A stretch of DNA of 64,000 nucleotides from Monosiga brevicollis MX1 (Eukaryota > Opisthokonta > Choanoflagellata > Craspedida > Salpingoecidae): contig NW_001865040.1 of NCBI RefSeq assembly GCF_000002865.3, forward strand, positions 680,905-744,904, read 5' to 3'. Both the position numbers and the translations under genes were made by a program. The notes under the pieces were generated by a model. It had not been told where the DNA came from. It saw only the letters and a list, made by a program, of their open reading frames with translations, and searched no databases. Positions 53,301 to 64,000 of the stretch are shown in pieces. Every line of letters starts with the position of its first letter. Position 1 is the stretch's first letter.

Positions 53301-56300
53301 AACGGGATACTTTGTGCTTACGTTTAGCGAGCCCGTTCAGCTTTCCAGCGTCAATCTTTCTGCCCTGACTGTTGAAAACGGCACTCTCGCCATGGCGGTT
53401 GAGGGAACTCTATCTTCCTCGACTGGTGTGTCACATTTGGTCGAGTTTACGTTGCTGACTGCCCAGCTCAATGCATTCCGCGCCTTTGAAGAGTTCTTCA
53501 ACGCTGCCTCCACAACAATACTCAGCGCGTCCGGAGCTTTAGCAATGGATACTTCAAACAACTCAGCTACAGTGACGCAGAGCTTGGTGCCTGGACGTTT
53601 TGAGCTGGACACGGTGCAACCCCATGTCCTTAGTGCTCAATTTGATTTTGACTCTCAAATCCTGCTTCTACGTGTCTCCGAGTACGTGGCCCGGGACGCC
53701 GTTACCGTGGCACATGTGGCTGCAGCCAGTCTTGATGGGACCCTATCAGTGCCGTTGACAGATGCGATTGTCGCAAACAACGCCAGTGCACCTCAGCTGG
53801 TGATGCTGCTCGGCAATCAGAGTGTCACCGCTATGAAATTTGCCGGACTTCAGACCTTTGTCCTATCATGGAACAGCGGCTTTTTCAATGATGTCTTTGG
53901 TCAACCGGTGGAGCCGCGTGCCTTTCCAAACGCGCTGATAGTCGACCCAATTGGAAGCGACACGCAGGTCCCGAATATCGTCACAGTTGAGCTGGACCTG
54001 AGCCGTGTTGTGCTGACTCTTGTATTCAGCGAGCCAGTCTCCATCACAGAAGCCCAATTGGCCTTGTTGCAGCTCCAGCGCTCGGATGGCAGTGCAAACA
54101 TCACAACAGGCGTCTTGTCCGAAAGCGCTGTTGGCTCAGACTACGATCGCCGCTGGACGCTGCCTTTGGTGCCTGCTGCTCATGACCAGGTTGTGAATGC
54201 CATTTTTGCAGGCCATGCGCACTTCGCAGCTGCGCTACCGGCCACCTTGGCGGTTGATCGGTTTGCAAACCAATTTGAATCCACCCTGGCCTCACTGGCA
54301 CTTGTGAATGACACTTTGTCGCCGCATCTGACCACAGTGCATCTCAACCTGAGTAGTAACGTACTCACACTTGAATTCAGCGAGCTCGTCGATGAGCGCT
54401 CTGTTAGCCTGGCTTCGGCTCGCTTATTCATTGCCCCATCACAGCCTGCTGTCCTCTCAGCAGCAACGATGCATCCTCCTGAGGACACACTCGTTCGCAC
54501 GTTGTCATTCAGTGTACCAGATGACGTTCTCAACGTACTGAAGCGACAGGGTGCAATTGATAATGCAACCAATGTGTGGTTCGAGCCGGGCCCTGCACTT
54601 GTTACAGATTTGTTCGGCAACAACTGCAATTCTTCTGTCCGGGCCGTGACGATCACAGCTGATGACGCCGCGCCTCTCGTCTTGGCGGCAGAGCTCAATC
54701 TCAATGATCCCTTGCGCCTGACAGTTCAATTCAACGAGCCTATCCTTCCAGGAACAGTTCAACCCGAGCTGCTGGCGCTGTACGACTCGTGGCTAGTATC
54801 AGTTGAGTTGGCAGACACGACGCCCCTGACATTGTCCAACGAGACCGTTGTTTTCACTTTAAGCGCTGTGCAGAGTAACATGCTTCAACGGCATGCTGTT
54901 TGCTACAACGCGAGTGATTGCATCTTGGAATTACTCGCGGCAGCTGTCCAGGACATGGCTGGCAACGCCCTTGCAGACGAAGACTTTTCGGGCAGTCAAC
55001 TCACTATTGTCAACGATACTACCGCACCCTCTCTCGATGCATGCGCTCTTGATCTATCCAGTGGCAACCTTACTTTGACATTTTCAGAGCCCGTGGCCAT
55101 CGCAACAATAATGTCCAACGGCGCTCACATTCAGAATGTGGCCAACCTGACAGAGCCTGTCCTTTTGGACTACCTCCTAAGCATGTCTTCTTCTGCGGGC
55201 GAGGTGATTGTAGGATTTTCGCTGCGGAATTCAACGCAGGCGCAACACATGGCTAGTGTGACAGCCGCCGTTTGGAACGGCGTGTCCGGCGAGTTTGTCT
55301 TGAGCGGTTCAGGTACCATGTTACTCGTGCAACCGGATGGCACTCTAAACGCACCTAGCGACAGCAATGGATTGCTGGTCTTCCAGTCAGCAGCAGGTGT
55401 ATATCCCCGCCGAACGCTGACACTCACGGTGGGCGAAGACTACATCTACGGCACTGTACAGACGCAAGCATCCGCAGGCAGCACCGTCTCCACCCAGCCG
55501 GGTCTTGTCGTCTCTTCAGAGTATCGCGTGGCTGTGATGGACGATTATCAGAATGAGCGCGTGGCCGTTGCGCTGACGCAATATCAGACGCTTGGCCAGC
55601 AGACAAATACAGAGGCTGTGCTCAAGTTGGGCCGTGACAACCTGAATGCACTCAAGTATGAACTTGGCGTAGCACGCTCCCCCGCAACGAGCTACCTCGT
55701 TGTGCCAGTGGGCTTTGTGCGCGACAACATGGCCAATGTTCTTTCTGAAGTGGCGCCTGCCAATGCAATGCTTTGCACGTTTACAGGCGACACTTCTGCT
55801 CCGTTGCTGGTCGAATTTGATGTTGACATGAACGACGGCTCGCTGCGCCTGCAATTTGACGAAGTCATTAATAGCTCCACCCTTAGCGTGGAGCATATCG
55901 CGTTTGGTACGCCGGCCGTGGGTTTTACCGGCATCGACACCACTTTGGCTACCCTAACCGAGGCCGTCAGCCTGGTCTTGGCTCACAATGTGCTTTCGAC
56001 ACTGAAAATTCAGGCCGGCACATTCCTATCAGCTGGCAGTAGTCTGCTCCAAGCCCAATCTGGAATGATTGTCGATGTCGAAGGAAATGCTTTTGTATCG
56101 CAGGTCCTGAACGCCACCTCTTTTGTAGCCGACGTCACAGCCCCCGCCCTTGTGGCTCTGCGACTAGACCTGACTGATCGCATTCTTCAAGCTAATTTCA
56201 GTGAACCCATCTTGTCGACAAATGTGGAGCACTGTCACTTTCAGCTACCAAATGGCGCGAGGATTAGCTCGCTGGCTGGGACTGTCGCTGCATTGGCATC

Positions 56301-59300
56301 GACGTTATACGAGCAGCTTGATATAGCCCTACCAGATTCGGTTATTGATAATTTGACGCTGAGTCACACTGTACTTCAAAGCCCGCTCACAATAGAGCTG
56401 GTCTGCAGCATGGGAGCCTGGACGGATGCTACAGGCAATCCGTCGCTGACGGAAACACATGCCGTCTCAGATTTTATCGCGGACAGCGTGGCCCCACTGG
56501 CCACCGATGTGGTGCTGGACTTGAACGCGTTGACGGTAACATTGACCTTTGCGGAGAACGTGAACGTCACCACGCTCAACATGACCCGTCTTGTTGCCAT
56601 CAACGAGGCCAACTTAGGCTCTGCCGTGGCACTAGACGGAACTGTCATGGCCCCCAATGATGGCCGTACGGTAGCAATTGCACTGAGCCGTATGACCAGC
56701 AACCAACTCAAGGCCGACACGCAGCTTTGCACGACTCTGGAAGATTGTCAGCTGCAGCTGCTTGCCGGCGCGATTCAGGACATGTCAGGCAATGGGAACC
56801 TTCAGAACACACTCAACGCAACTGCCCTCGTGCCTGACGTGTCACCCCCTGTCCTCATCAACAGCACCCTCGACATGCTACACCGCCGTCTTATCCTAGA
56901 GTTTGATGAGGTGTTAAACGCGTCTTCCGTCCTTGTGACCCAGCTCGGCTGGGATAATTTGGCCCCTTTTGCGGCTGTTCGCGTCGGTGATGCTCGGCCG
57001 TCAACCACCCTTGTTTTGAATCTAACTCATTCCTTGTTCAACGCCATGGCAATCACACGGGCGTATGTAAGCTCGGCAACCAGCGTTTTCACGCTCCCGC
57101 TGGCCTGGGCGCTTGATATGAACCAGAATGCTGTTAATGAGCTGGCCAACTTCACCGTCGCCCACTTTGTGGCAGACACTCAAGCCCCAGATGTGCTCTA
57201 TACGGTCCTCAACTTGACAGCAGAGCAGGTGACCATTGTTGTCAGCGAGGCAGTGGATGCGTTGACCTTGAATGCCTCGAGTCTCACTTTGGTGGGTGCG
57301 GCTGGAAGCACGCTGCGCTTGCTGGCTGAGCCACGTACTTTCAAAGCCAACGGAGATGCCACGGTTTGGGTGCTTGACCTCTTGAAGTCCGAAGTTGACC
57401 TTTTGCAGGCTGATCCTGCTTTGGCCGAGAACGCCAGTACGGCTGTGCTCCAAGTCGAAACAACTTTTGTGCGTGACTACGCCGGGAACCCAATTTTGCA
57501 CCACGAAGCGGAGGTGGATGTGTTTGTCGCCGATACCATTACGCCTCGTTTGAACGAGGTGGTGTACAATGCCACCGATGGTTTGATGACACTGAGCTTT
57601 AGCGAGGTCGTTTCTCCGACATCGCTTATCTTTGCTCAACTGACTTTCGGGGGTTTGTCGGTTGAGGCCGACCTTGTGACGACTATGCCTGCCACGCAAG
57701 TGTCAGTGAAGTTGACCGCCGACACCACTGACGGTCTCAAGTACGCAAGACGTTGCCTCTCCGGCATCTGTGAGCTAGTTGCCTCGTCTGGATGGGTCAG
57801 AGACATGGCTGGTAACCTTGCTAGTGGTTTGACCTTGGTGAACGCAACAGTGCTCAATGATACCGCTTTGCCTGAAGTACGGGCAGCAGTCGTGGATATG
57901 GCCCAGGGCCGCCTGACTCTCAATTTCTCAGAGCCTGTGCAGGTGCCCACAGCCAATCTGATTGGTTTTGCTGCTGGCGCCTTGTATCTTGAGGACGTGA
58001 CGCCCGTCACTTGCCATGACCTCAACCGCAGCTGCACCTGGACTTTGACGGACGTCACACTCTTTGCCGCGCAAGCGAATGTCACTCTGATGATCGACGT
58101 GGGCTCCTCGAGTATTTGGCTACTTGATGGGGCTTTCTGTGATCAGTCTGATCTCTGCAGCGTGGCGAGCAATTTCTCTGACGTGGTGTATCTGGCTGAT
58201 ACAGTTGCCCCTGCTATTGTGGGTCTCGAATTGAGCCTCAACTACACGAGTGTCGCTCGCTTAACGCTCGTGCTGTCGGAGGTCGTCAATATCAGTACCC
58301 TGGACGATGCATACATCTCTTTTCTGAACCACTCAGGTGCCTCAACGCCTGTGACTGCTGCAAGCGGTATCACCCTGATTGCGGGTTCTGAAAATGCTGC
58401 TCGACTAGAGCTTGAACTCGATGCAGATTTGACAGCCGCCATTAAGCTACTGTCGCCATTTGGCTTGCAGCTTAACTCGACCATTGTGCGCTTTGAGCCA
58501 GCAGTATTGCAAGACATGGCCGGAAACAGTCTCGCTGCTATGGTTGAGCTTGTACCGGAGCTTCTTGTTGTTGATGACGTGGTACCTACCCCCGTTGGCT
58601 TTTCCGTGGATATGAGCACTGGCGTGCTCAGCTTGACCTTTGTAGAGCCCGTGTCTCCTGGCATCGCCGTATACTCAGGCATTCGGCTCGGAGGTGCAGC
58701 TGGACAGTCACTGCCTTTGAGCCATGCCACTGCCAGCTTGGTGACCAACGCTACCCAGCGACTGCAGGTCTTGCAGCTTAGCGAAGCCCTCGTACAGACG
58801 CTCCAAGCCGATGCCACCATGTATAGTGATGCCAACTCCACCTTCCTCAGTCTTGATGCGGCTACCTTCGTGGATGTGGCTGGCAACGCAGTGCTTGCAC
58901 AGGCTATCGAATTGCTGGCTTACGCGCGCGACTCGATTCTTCCTCAAGTAGTGCAGGTGAACATGACAACTTTGCTCGACGGGAGCCAAGTCCTTCGCAT
59001 CGCACTGAGCGAGCCTGTGAATAGCACTCAGATGAACTTGAATGGAGTGGTTCTCAACGCCACAGAGGGCTGTGTGGTGGCCAATTGCACGTTTAACTTT
59101 GGCACGGACGCCTTGAGTGTGGCGGCACCGGCGGGCGCGTCCATGACTTTTGATCTGGTGTTGACGGATGCGGAAACTGATCGCTTGGAGCAAGCTCAGC
59201 TATTGCGCTTCCAGCCGCTCACGTTGCTTGTTGAACTCCCGCCCTCCTTCTTGGTTGATATGAGCGGCAATCCATCCATGGCGCAAGCCTTGGTGCTGGC

Positions 59301-62300
59301 GCAATTATCCAGCGAGGCACAGCCACCGTACTTGTCTGCATCAGCCTTTGATTTGCAGCGCGGGTCACTGCACCTGAACTTTGACGAACCAGTTGACTTT
59401 TCCACCTTGAACCTCTCCCGGGTCCTTCTCACAGACGGGCGTAACGACTCTGCAGCCCTGCCACTGACAGGTGCAGCGTATGCGCCGCGCGTTTCCTCGG
59501 GCATTATGCTGCAGCTGACGCAAGTTCAACTCAATGCCGTCAAAAGCCAGTGGCCATTGTGCTCCGAGCAGGGTGTGTGCCATGTTCAGCTTCTGGCCCA
59601 GGCAGTCTGGGATGTGGCGCTGCTGCCCAACTCCAACGTTCTGGGTATCTATGAGGTGTCCACTTTTGTGGACGATGAAGACCGTCCTCGTATCGCAGCT
59701 TTTGATGTGGACATGACGACACGCCGGGTGCATTTGTACTTCAATGAGTCAATCTACTTGCCATCTGTAAATCTGAGTGCCCTGCGTCTCGCCGCAGATT
59801 CGGCATCTGGAGCACCCAGTCTTGCGCTAGAGCAAAGCGATATTCTCACGACGACGAATGCTTCTGAGGTGATCCTGGCACTGCGTGCTCCGCTGTTTGA
59901 TGACATGGTCTTCAACGGTATTGCTGTGTCGTCAAGCACCACCTACTTGGCAGCCGAAGACGCTGCTTTCTTTGACACGAGCGAGAATCCAAGCGTGGCG
60001 GCTGCGTTGGGCATCAATTCCATTGCCGTTTCGACCTACACGGCTGATGCTGCATCGCCCAGCCTAATCTATAGCCGGCTTGACATGACCGACGAAACCC
60101 TTACGCTCGTCTTCTCCGAGACAATGTCTACGGCAAACCTCAATTTTTCCGCCGTCTATCTGGTCTCCAATGCCTCTGGAGGGGCGGGAATACCGCTGCC
60201 AGACTGCCTCAGCGCCTGCCAAAACCTGCCAGAATGCCTGATGGCATGTCCAAACAACTACAGCGGAGCCGCAGTACGACTTCGGGCCGAGACCACTGCG
60301 ACACAGACCAACGCCACTACGCTGGTGGCCTCGCTTCGTGTGCCCGACGTTCTCGACATTCAAGACTTTGCCAACCTTGCCACATCTGATAGTTGGACCT
60401 GGTTGCACTTGGCCGGTATTCCTTCCTTGGGCAGCGACGTGGCAGGCAACGCGGTTATTGATGGTAGCTGGCCTCTGTCGCTCGTCGTTCCGGATACGAC
60501 CCGACCCGAGCTGGTCGCTGCTGCTGTGAACATGACCAACGAGACGATAACGCTGACGTTTTCCGAAGTCATGACTGCAGAAGTAATGCCCAGTGAATTT
60601 GTGTCCTTCGTGCCCGGGGACACCGCAATGAGCAGCAGCTTTGTCGCTGTTCATCGTGGCCCGGCTCAGGCCCAGCTGACAATTGAACTAGCCCCGGCTT
60701 ATGTGCACCAGATCAAGCTGCAGGGTCCCTTGCCTGGGCGCCTCACACTGAACATGAGCAGTCAGAGTGCCCGGGATGCAACTGGAAACCCCCTGCTGCC
60801 CGCTTTGGATCATGTGTTTGATGAAGTTCATGCGGATACCATTCCCCCCACCCTGACTAAGTTTACGCTTGACTTGACCGCTAACCTACTTCACCTGACG
60901 TTTGATGAACCTGTGGACCTGTTGTCGCTGGATCCAGCTCACCTTGCACTGATCAGCAGCGCGGCTGGTCCTGTCTCTCTCGGCGGCAGCACGAGCGTTT
61001 CCGTGAGCGATGGCCTCGAAATAACATTGGCTTTGCCACAAACTGTCATTAACAACGTGACCCAAGATGACAGCCTGTGCACGTCAGCCGCAAATTGTGC
61101 TCTGGTATTCGGTGGCTTTGTCACCGATACCACTGGTGTCAGCATCGTGCCGGCCTTTGTTAACAATAGCGTCTTGGTTGGTGACACCGTGTCACCGGTC
61201 CTGCAGAGCGTTGCTTTGAACTTGGATGTACGCACCCTGGAGCTCACCTTTAACGAGGTTGTGCGCTGCTCAGCGTTTGTCATGAGTAATCTCACCCTTT
61301 GCTCGAGCATGAGTTGTGGTTCGGCTGTGCAACTGTCTTCCTCGCGTGCGCAGGCTGCGCCTTCCGTGCAATGCGCTGTCGATATTGGAAGGGCGGATTT
61401 CAATAACATCGCCACCACTCTTTCGCTTGGTCGCAATTTGAGCGGAACTTGGTTTGCAAGTACGCGCAGTGCCTTGCTTGACATGGCAGCCAATCCGCTC
61501 GACGTGAGCAATATCCCACTGCAAGCCAGCGGCTTGGTGGTGGATCAAACGGCTCCGAAGCTGGAAAACTTTTCGATCGACATGGAAGCCGGAGTCCTTA
61601 CGCTTTCGTTCGATGAGGCCGTGGACGTAGCCACGTTGGATGTGTCGCATGTATGGCTATCCAATGCAGCATCAAGCATTCCTCTCTCCGGGGGCAGCGT
61701 GGTGCAGTTGGACAGTGAACGCATTCGCGTCCTTCTCTCCAACAGCGACCTCAATGACCTCAAAGCCCGCACGATTTGTCGTTTCCCATCCTCATGCTTC
61801 ATGCACCTCAATGCGACTGCAATTGTGGATATGTTTGGCAATGACAATGCTGCTACCCCAGTGCCTTTGCCTGTGCAAGCCCACCAAGTGGACTCAACTC
61901 GCCCGATGCTGACGAGCTTTGGATTGGATCTGGATGCTTTGGAGTTGCTCCTCACCTTCTCCGAGTCGGTTAATGCAAGCTCTCTACGCATTGACCAGCT
62001 GACAATCGGCGACTTTTTTGAGCCGACCTATTCCTACACGCTGACCTCAAGCGCAGCCACAACGACAGCGGGCCCCATCTTAGTCGTCAGGCTTAATGAT
62101 GACGACGCCGCTGCTCTCAAGGTCAACGACCTGCTCGCCACGTCGCGCGTCAACACTTGGCTCAGTTTCCCAGATACAACGGTGCTGGATATGGCTGCCA
62201 ACCCCCACACGATCGTTGGCGTGCCTTTGATTGCCACGCTCTCAACTGCCAAGGCCGCACATAGCTTTGTGGCCGACCGTACGGCGCCCCTGCTTTTGGA

Positions 62301-64000
62301 CTTTACGCTGGATCTGAATGCACGCAAGCTTGAACTTAACTTTGATGAGCCCGTGCGAGCCAGTACGTTCCAAGCTACACGCTTCAGCCTGAGCAATGCC
62401 CACGGAAACCAGACGCTGACACTGAGCTCAAGCAGCACCATTTCGGCCCTCGACGCCCGTAATGTTACAATATCTCTTTCCAGCACTGACTTTGGCGCCC
62501 TGTCCGTGAGGCGGGATCTTGGTCGTAGCCTCGCTTCTTCGGCCCTTCTTATGGCCGACGGAGCGATCCAGGACATGAATGCCAACCCCATAGCCGAGCT
62601 GTCCCCAGCCCAAGTCGCCGTGGCCTTCTTGCCCGACATTAGCGCCCCTGTGCTTGTCAACGTTGCTTTGAACCTCAACGAAGGCACGCTCACGCTTTTC
62701 TACGAGGAGCCGCTGGACATGGCCACTGTGCGTCCATCGCTGCTCAATCTGACGTTGGCCAACTTCCAAACCATTGCTCTTGACAACTTCAGTGCCGTGG
62801 AAGACAAGGTCAGCGGGCGCTCAGCAAATGGGGAACTTGTCTTTGCACCCGATCCGGTGGCCTGGGTCGACACGACCGGCGTGGTTATTGCCCTTCGCAA
62901 GGCAACTATCGATGTGTTGCGCAACAACGCTCCAGTGTTGGAGGCATCGGGCTTTGTTCTGGGTGTTGGCGCAGGTTTTGCGTTCGACATGCACGGCAAT
63001 GTAGCACCCGCCCGCACTTTTAGCAGTCCAGATGTTGGGGTTGAGGTCATCGCAGATGTGTCCGCCCCAGTCTTGCTCAGTGCCGCTCTAAACTTTAGCA
63101 CGTTGGAGCTGACGCTGAGCTTTTCAGAGACGGTCAATGCCAGTTCGCTGGACGTCTCTAGCGTGCGGCTCTCCAACACACTACCGATTGCTTCAAGCGC
63201 CTACGAGGGACTGCTGTTGAGCGGTTTTGCCAATTTGCGTCATGACCTCGATGCAGTGAGCATCACACTGACCGCAGAGGATGGCTATGCTCTTGCACGT
63301 TTACGATCGCTCCGCAGCGGCACGGATCTTGTGCACGAGACCGCATTGATTGAAGACATGTCGCAAAATCAAGTGGTGCGCCATCCTGAATATGCACGAC
63401 TTACGCCCGTCAGCTTGGTCGCCGACACAGTTGCACCCCGCTTGCTGCAATTTGATCTCGATTTGCAAGCAGGTCGAGCCACGATTGTGTTGCATGAAGT
63501 TGTGCAATATGCTTTGGTCAACCTCTCCGCCATGGTTCTCTCCAACGGAGGTGTGGAAGAAGTTGTGCTCGGCGGCGAAATTGACGTGACGGCTGGCGCC
63601 ATGCCCAATGACCATGGAACCGATGCGCGTGACATGCACGTCGTGGTCGTGATTTTGGACCAAGCCACTCGTGATCAGCTGACCTCGGCCGATACCCTGT
63701 GCCGCAGCTCTGCCTCCTGTGAGCTGCGACTTGCGTCAGCAGCCGTGACTGACATTGCCGGCAATCCCAATGTTGCTGCTGGTGTCGCGGCCACGTCTGT
63801 ACTCTGGGATACGTCCCTACCCGTTCCCTTGGGTGCACGCTTGGACTTGGTGCAGGGTCTGTTGGTTCTGAATTTCAGTGAACCAATCAACGCTTCTGCA
63901 ACTCAGCTGGCCCACGTTGCGATTGGTAATGGCACCACGGCTTGGGTTAATCTCACTCACGCGTCAGTAGCTGCGACCTCCCATCTGGCGCGTACCTTGA
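29378..64000 (+). CDS. Giant secreted or surface Ig-like repeat protein, at least 11,266 residues, open at right edge
   Basis: Exons: 29378-29462, 29618-29920, 30049-30342, 30458-31354, 31448-32629, 32739-33020, 33128-33421, and one from 33539 to beyond 64000. Every intron is phase 1. The first exon is a signal peptide (hydrophobic core ILTFCILSLL). Exons 2-7 encode 101, 98, 299, 394, 94 and 98 residues: modules of about 98 residues, each with a DxFGN, DxYGN or DQYDN turn, the look of bacterial Big_1 or filamin-type Ig folds. Exon 8 opens with one more such module and then has 82 modules of a second type, about 123 residues each. Consensus: D-x-x-x-P-x-L linker, then LDLN or similar, L-x-L-x-F-[SDN]-E-x-V, a D-L-N-x-[IL]-K stretch and V-x-D-M-x-G-N. 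That resembles bacterial Ig-like Big_5/SwmB repeats. Many NxS/T sites suggest glycosylation. An adhesin or matrix role is inference. No transmembrane part is seen because the gene runs off the window. Confidence 0.9.
30343..30457 (+). other. GC-AG intron in the giant gene
   Basis: The exon ends GCTGCAG and the intron begins GCAAGT, the usual GC donor consensus. It ends TGTAG. Length 115 bp, phase 1. Joining here keeps the reading frame and the module pattern, and no GT at this position would do so. Confidence 0.8.
36807..37920 (+). repeat. Source of 3-module block recurring at 47535
   Basis: 1,114 bp that recur at 47535-48648 (offset 10,728 bp, 3,576 codons) with one difference seen (GAGATCG against GAGGTCG near the left end). 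It overlaps the start of copy A, whose base variants it shares against copy B. Confidence 0.93.
37189..40224 (+). repeat. Near-identical 8-module block, copy A
   Basis: Matches copy B at 41308-44343 with an offset of 4,119 bp (1,373 codons). I see four base differences, all in the first about 100 bp, and none in the remaining 2.9 kb by visual comparison. Both ends lie in the intermodule linker. Confidence 0.93.
41308..44343 (+). repeat. Near-identical 8-module block, copy B
   Basis: Second copy of the block at 37189-40224. It lies 1,083 bp after copy A; the three modules between them (40204-41307) are unique. After 44343 the sequence diverges at once (CAACTT then TCGGAA instead of GTCAAC). 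Confidence 0.93.
47535..48648 (+). repeat. Near-identical 3-module block, copy C
   Basis: Third occurrence of the modules at 37189-37920. The match stops at both ends within the V-x-D linker (left at VDTVSP, right just after QARQVD). It agrees with copy A rather than B at the four variant sites. Confidence 0.93.
55015..55788 (+). other. Oversized module with inserted segment inside the repeat array
   Basis: The linker-to-linker distance is 774 bp (258 codons), about twice normal. The start (SLDACALDLSSGNLTLTF) and the end (DNLNALKYELGVA ... GFVRDNMAN) are standard. Between them, about 55200-55570, lies material without the usual linker or F-[SDN]-E motif, including EFVLSGSGTMLLVQPDG and a tract ending YRVAVMDDYQNE. 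It may be a different beta-rich domain or a decayed module. Confidence 0.7.

Larger units (their letters stand above)
33922..64000 (+). repeat. Array of 82 protein-coding modules, about 369 bp each, in one exon
   Basis: Counting the D-x-x-x-P linker by eye gives 82 module starts from 33922 to 63808, with a mean spacing of 369 bp (123 codons). Most fall between 327 and 384 bp. Outliers are 438 bp (46414-46851), 447 bp (60046-60492), 420 bp (62635-63054) and 774 bp (55015-55788). All are in frame and no stop interrupts them. Most modules are strongly diverged from one another, except the near-identical blocks listed separately. Confidence 0.88.

Noticed and set aside
34299-63890. Dozens of minus-strand open frames of 60-225 codons under the giant exon
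   Set aside because: They are shadows of the repeated coding sequence: they recur identically with the duplicated blocks and have no recognisable content.

Overview
The window is eukaryotic nuclear DNA: spliced genes with short introns (mostly about 50-250 bp, GT-AG with two GC-AG cases), intergenic gaps of about 140-800 bp outside one unresolved stretch, and an animal-like gene set (PDXK, BBS2, KATNB1, ZW10, PPIL6, RAD51C). Compact spacing, genes for cilia and microtubules, a one-pass receptor-like protein with an NPxY tail and a giant adhesin-like protein suggest a choanoflagellate (Monosiga-like) genome. That placement is inference; no rRNA or other diagnostic locus is present.

Left part (1-29 kb), in order: the first exon of a NUDT1/MTH1-like 8-oxo-dGTPase (-); a membrane receptor-like protein (-); pyridoxal kinase (+); the BBSome subunit BBS2 (-); an EF-hand/coiled-coil protein (+); a poorly resolved 2.9 kb stretch with one candidate gene; katanin p80 (-); ZW10 (+); a 54-residue DAPIT-type ATP synthase subunit (-); the cyclophilin PPIL6 (+); the RAD51 paralogue RAD51C (-). 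Named genes mostly alternate in direction, giving five head-to-head pairs with intergenic spaces of about 410-610 bp that probably act as shared promoters. Several products belong to cilium, centrosome or spindle biology (BBS2, katanin p80, ZW10, PPIL6), and RAD51C to DNA repair.

Right part (29.4-64 kb): one gene on the + strand, starting with a signal peptide and still open at the right edge. Seven small exons are followed by one uninterrupted exon of at least 30,462 bp. The window part encodes at least 11,266 residues. The first part is made of about 98-residue Ig-like modules with a DxFGN/DxYGN turn, delivered by exons bounded by phase-1 introns in multiples of one module (1, 1, 3, 4, 1, 1). 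The giant exon then carries 82 countable copies of a different module of about 123 residues (D-x-x-x-P linker, F-[SDN]-E-x-V motif, D-M-x-G-N motif). Inside it an 8-module block occurs twice and an overlapping 3-module block recurs a third time, almost identical at DNA level, with every breakpoint in an intermodule linker. This giant, still-evolving repeat protein is the most remarkable content of the window.
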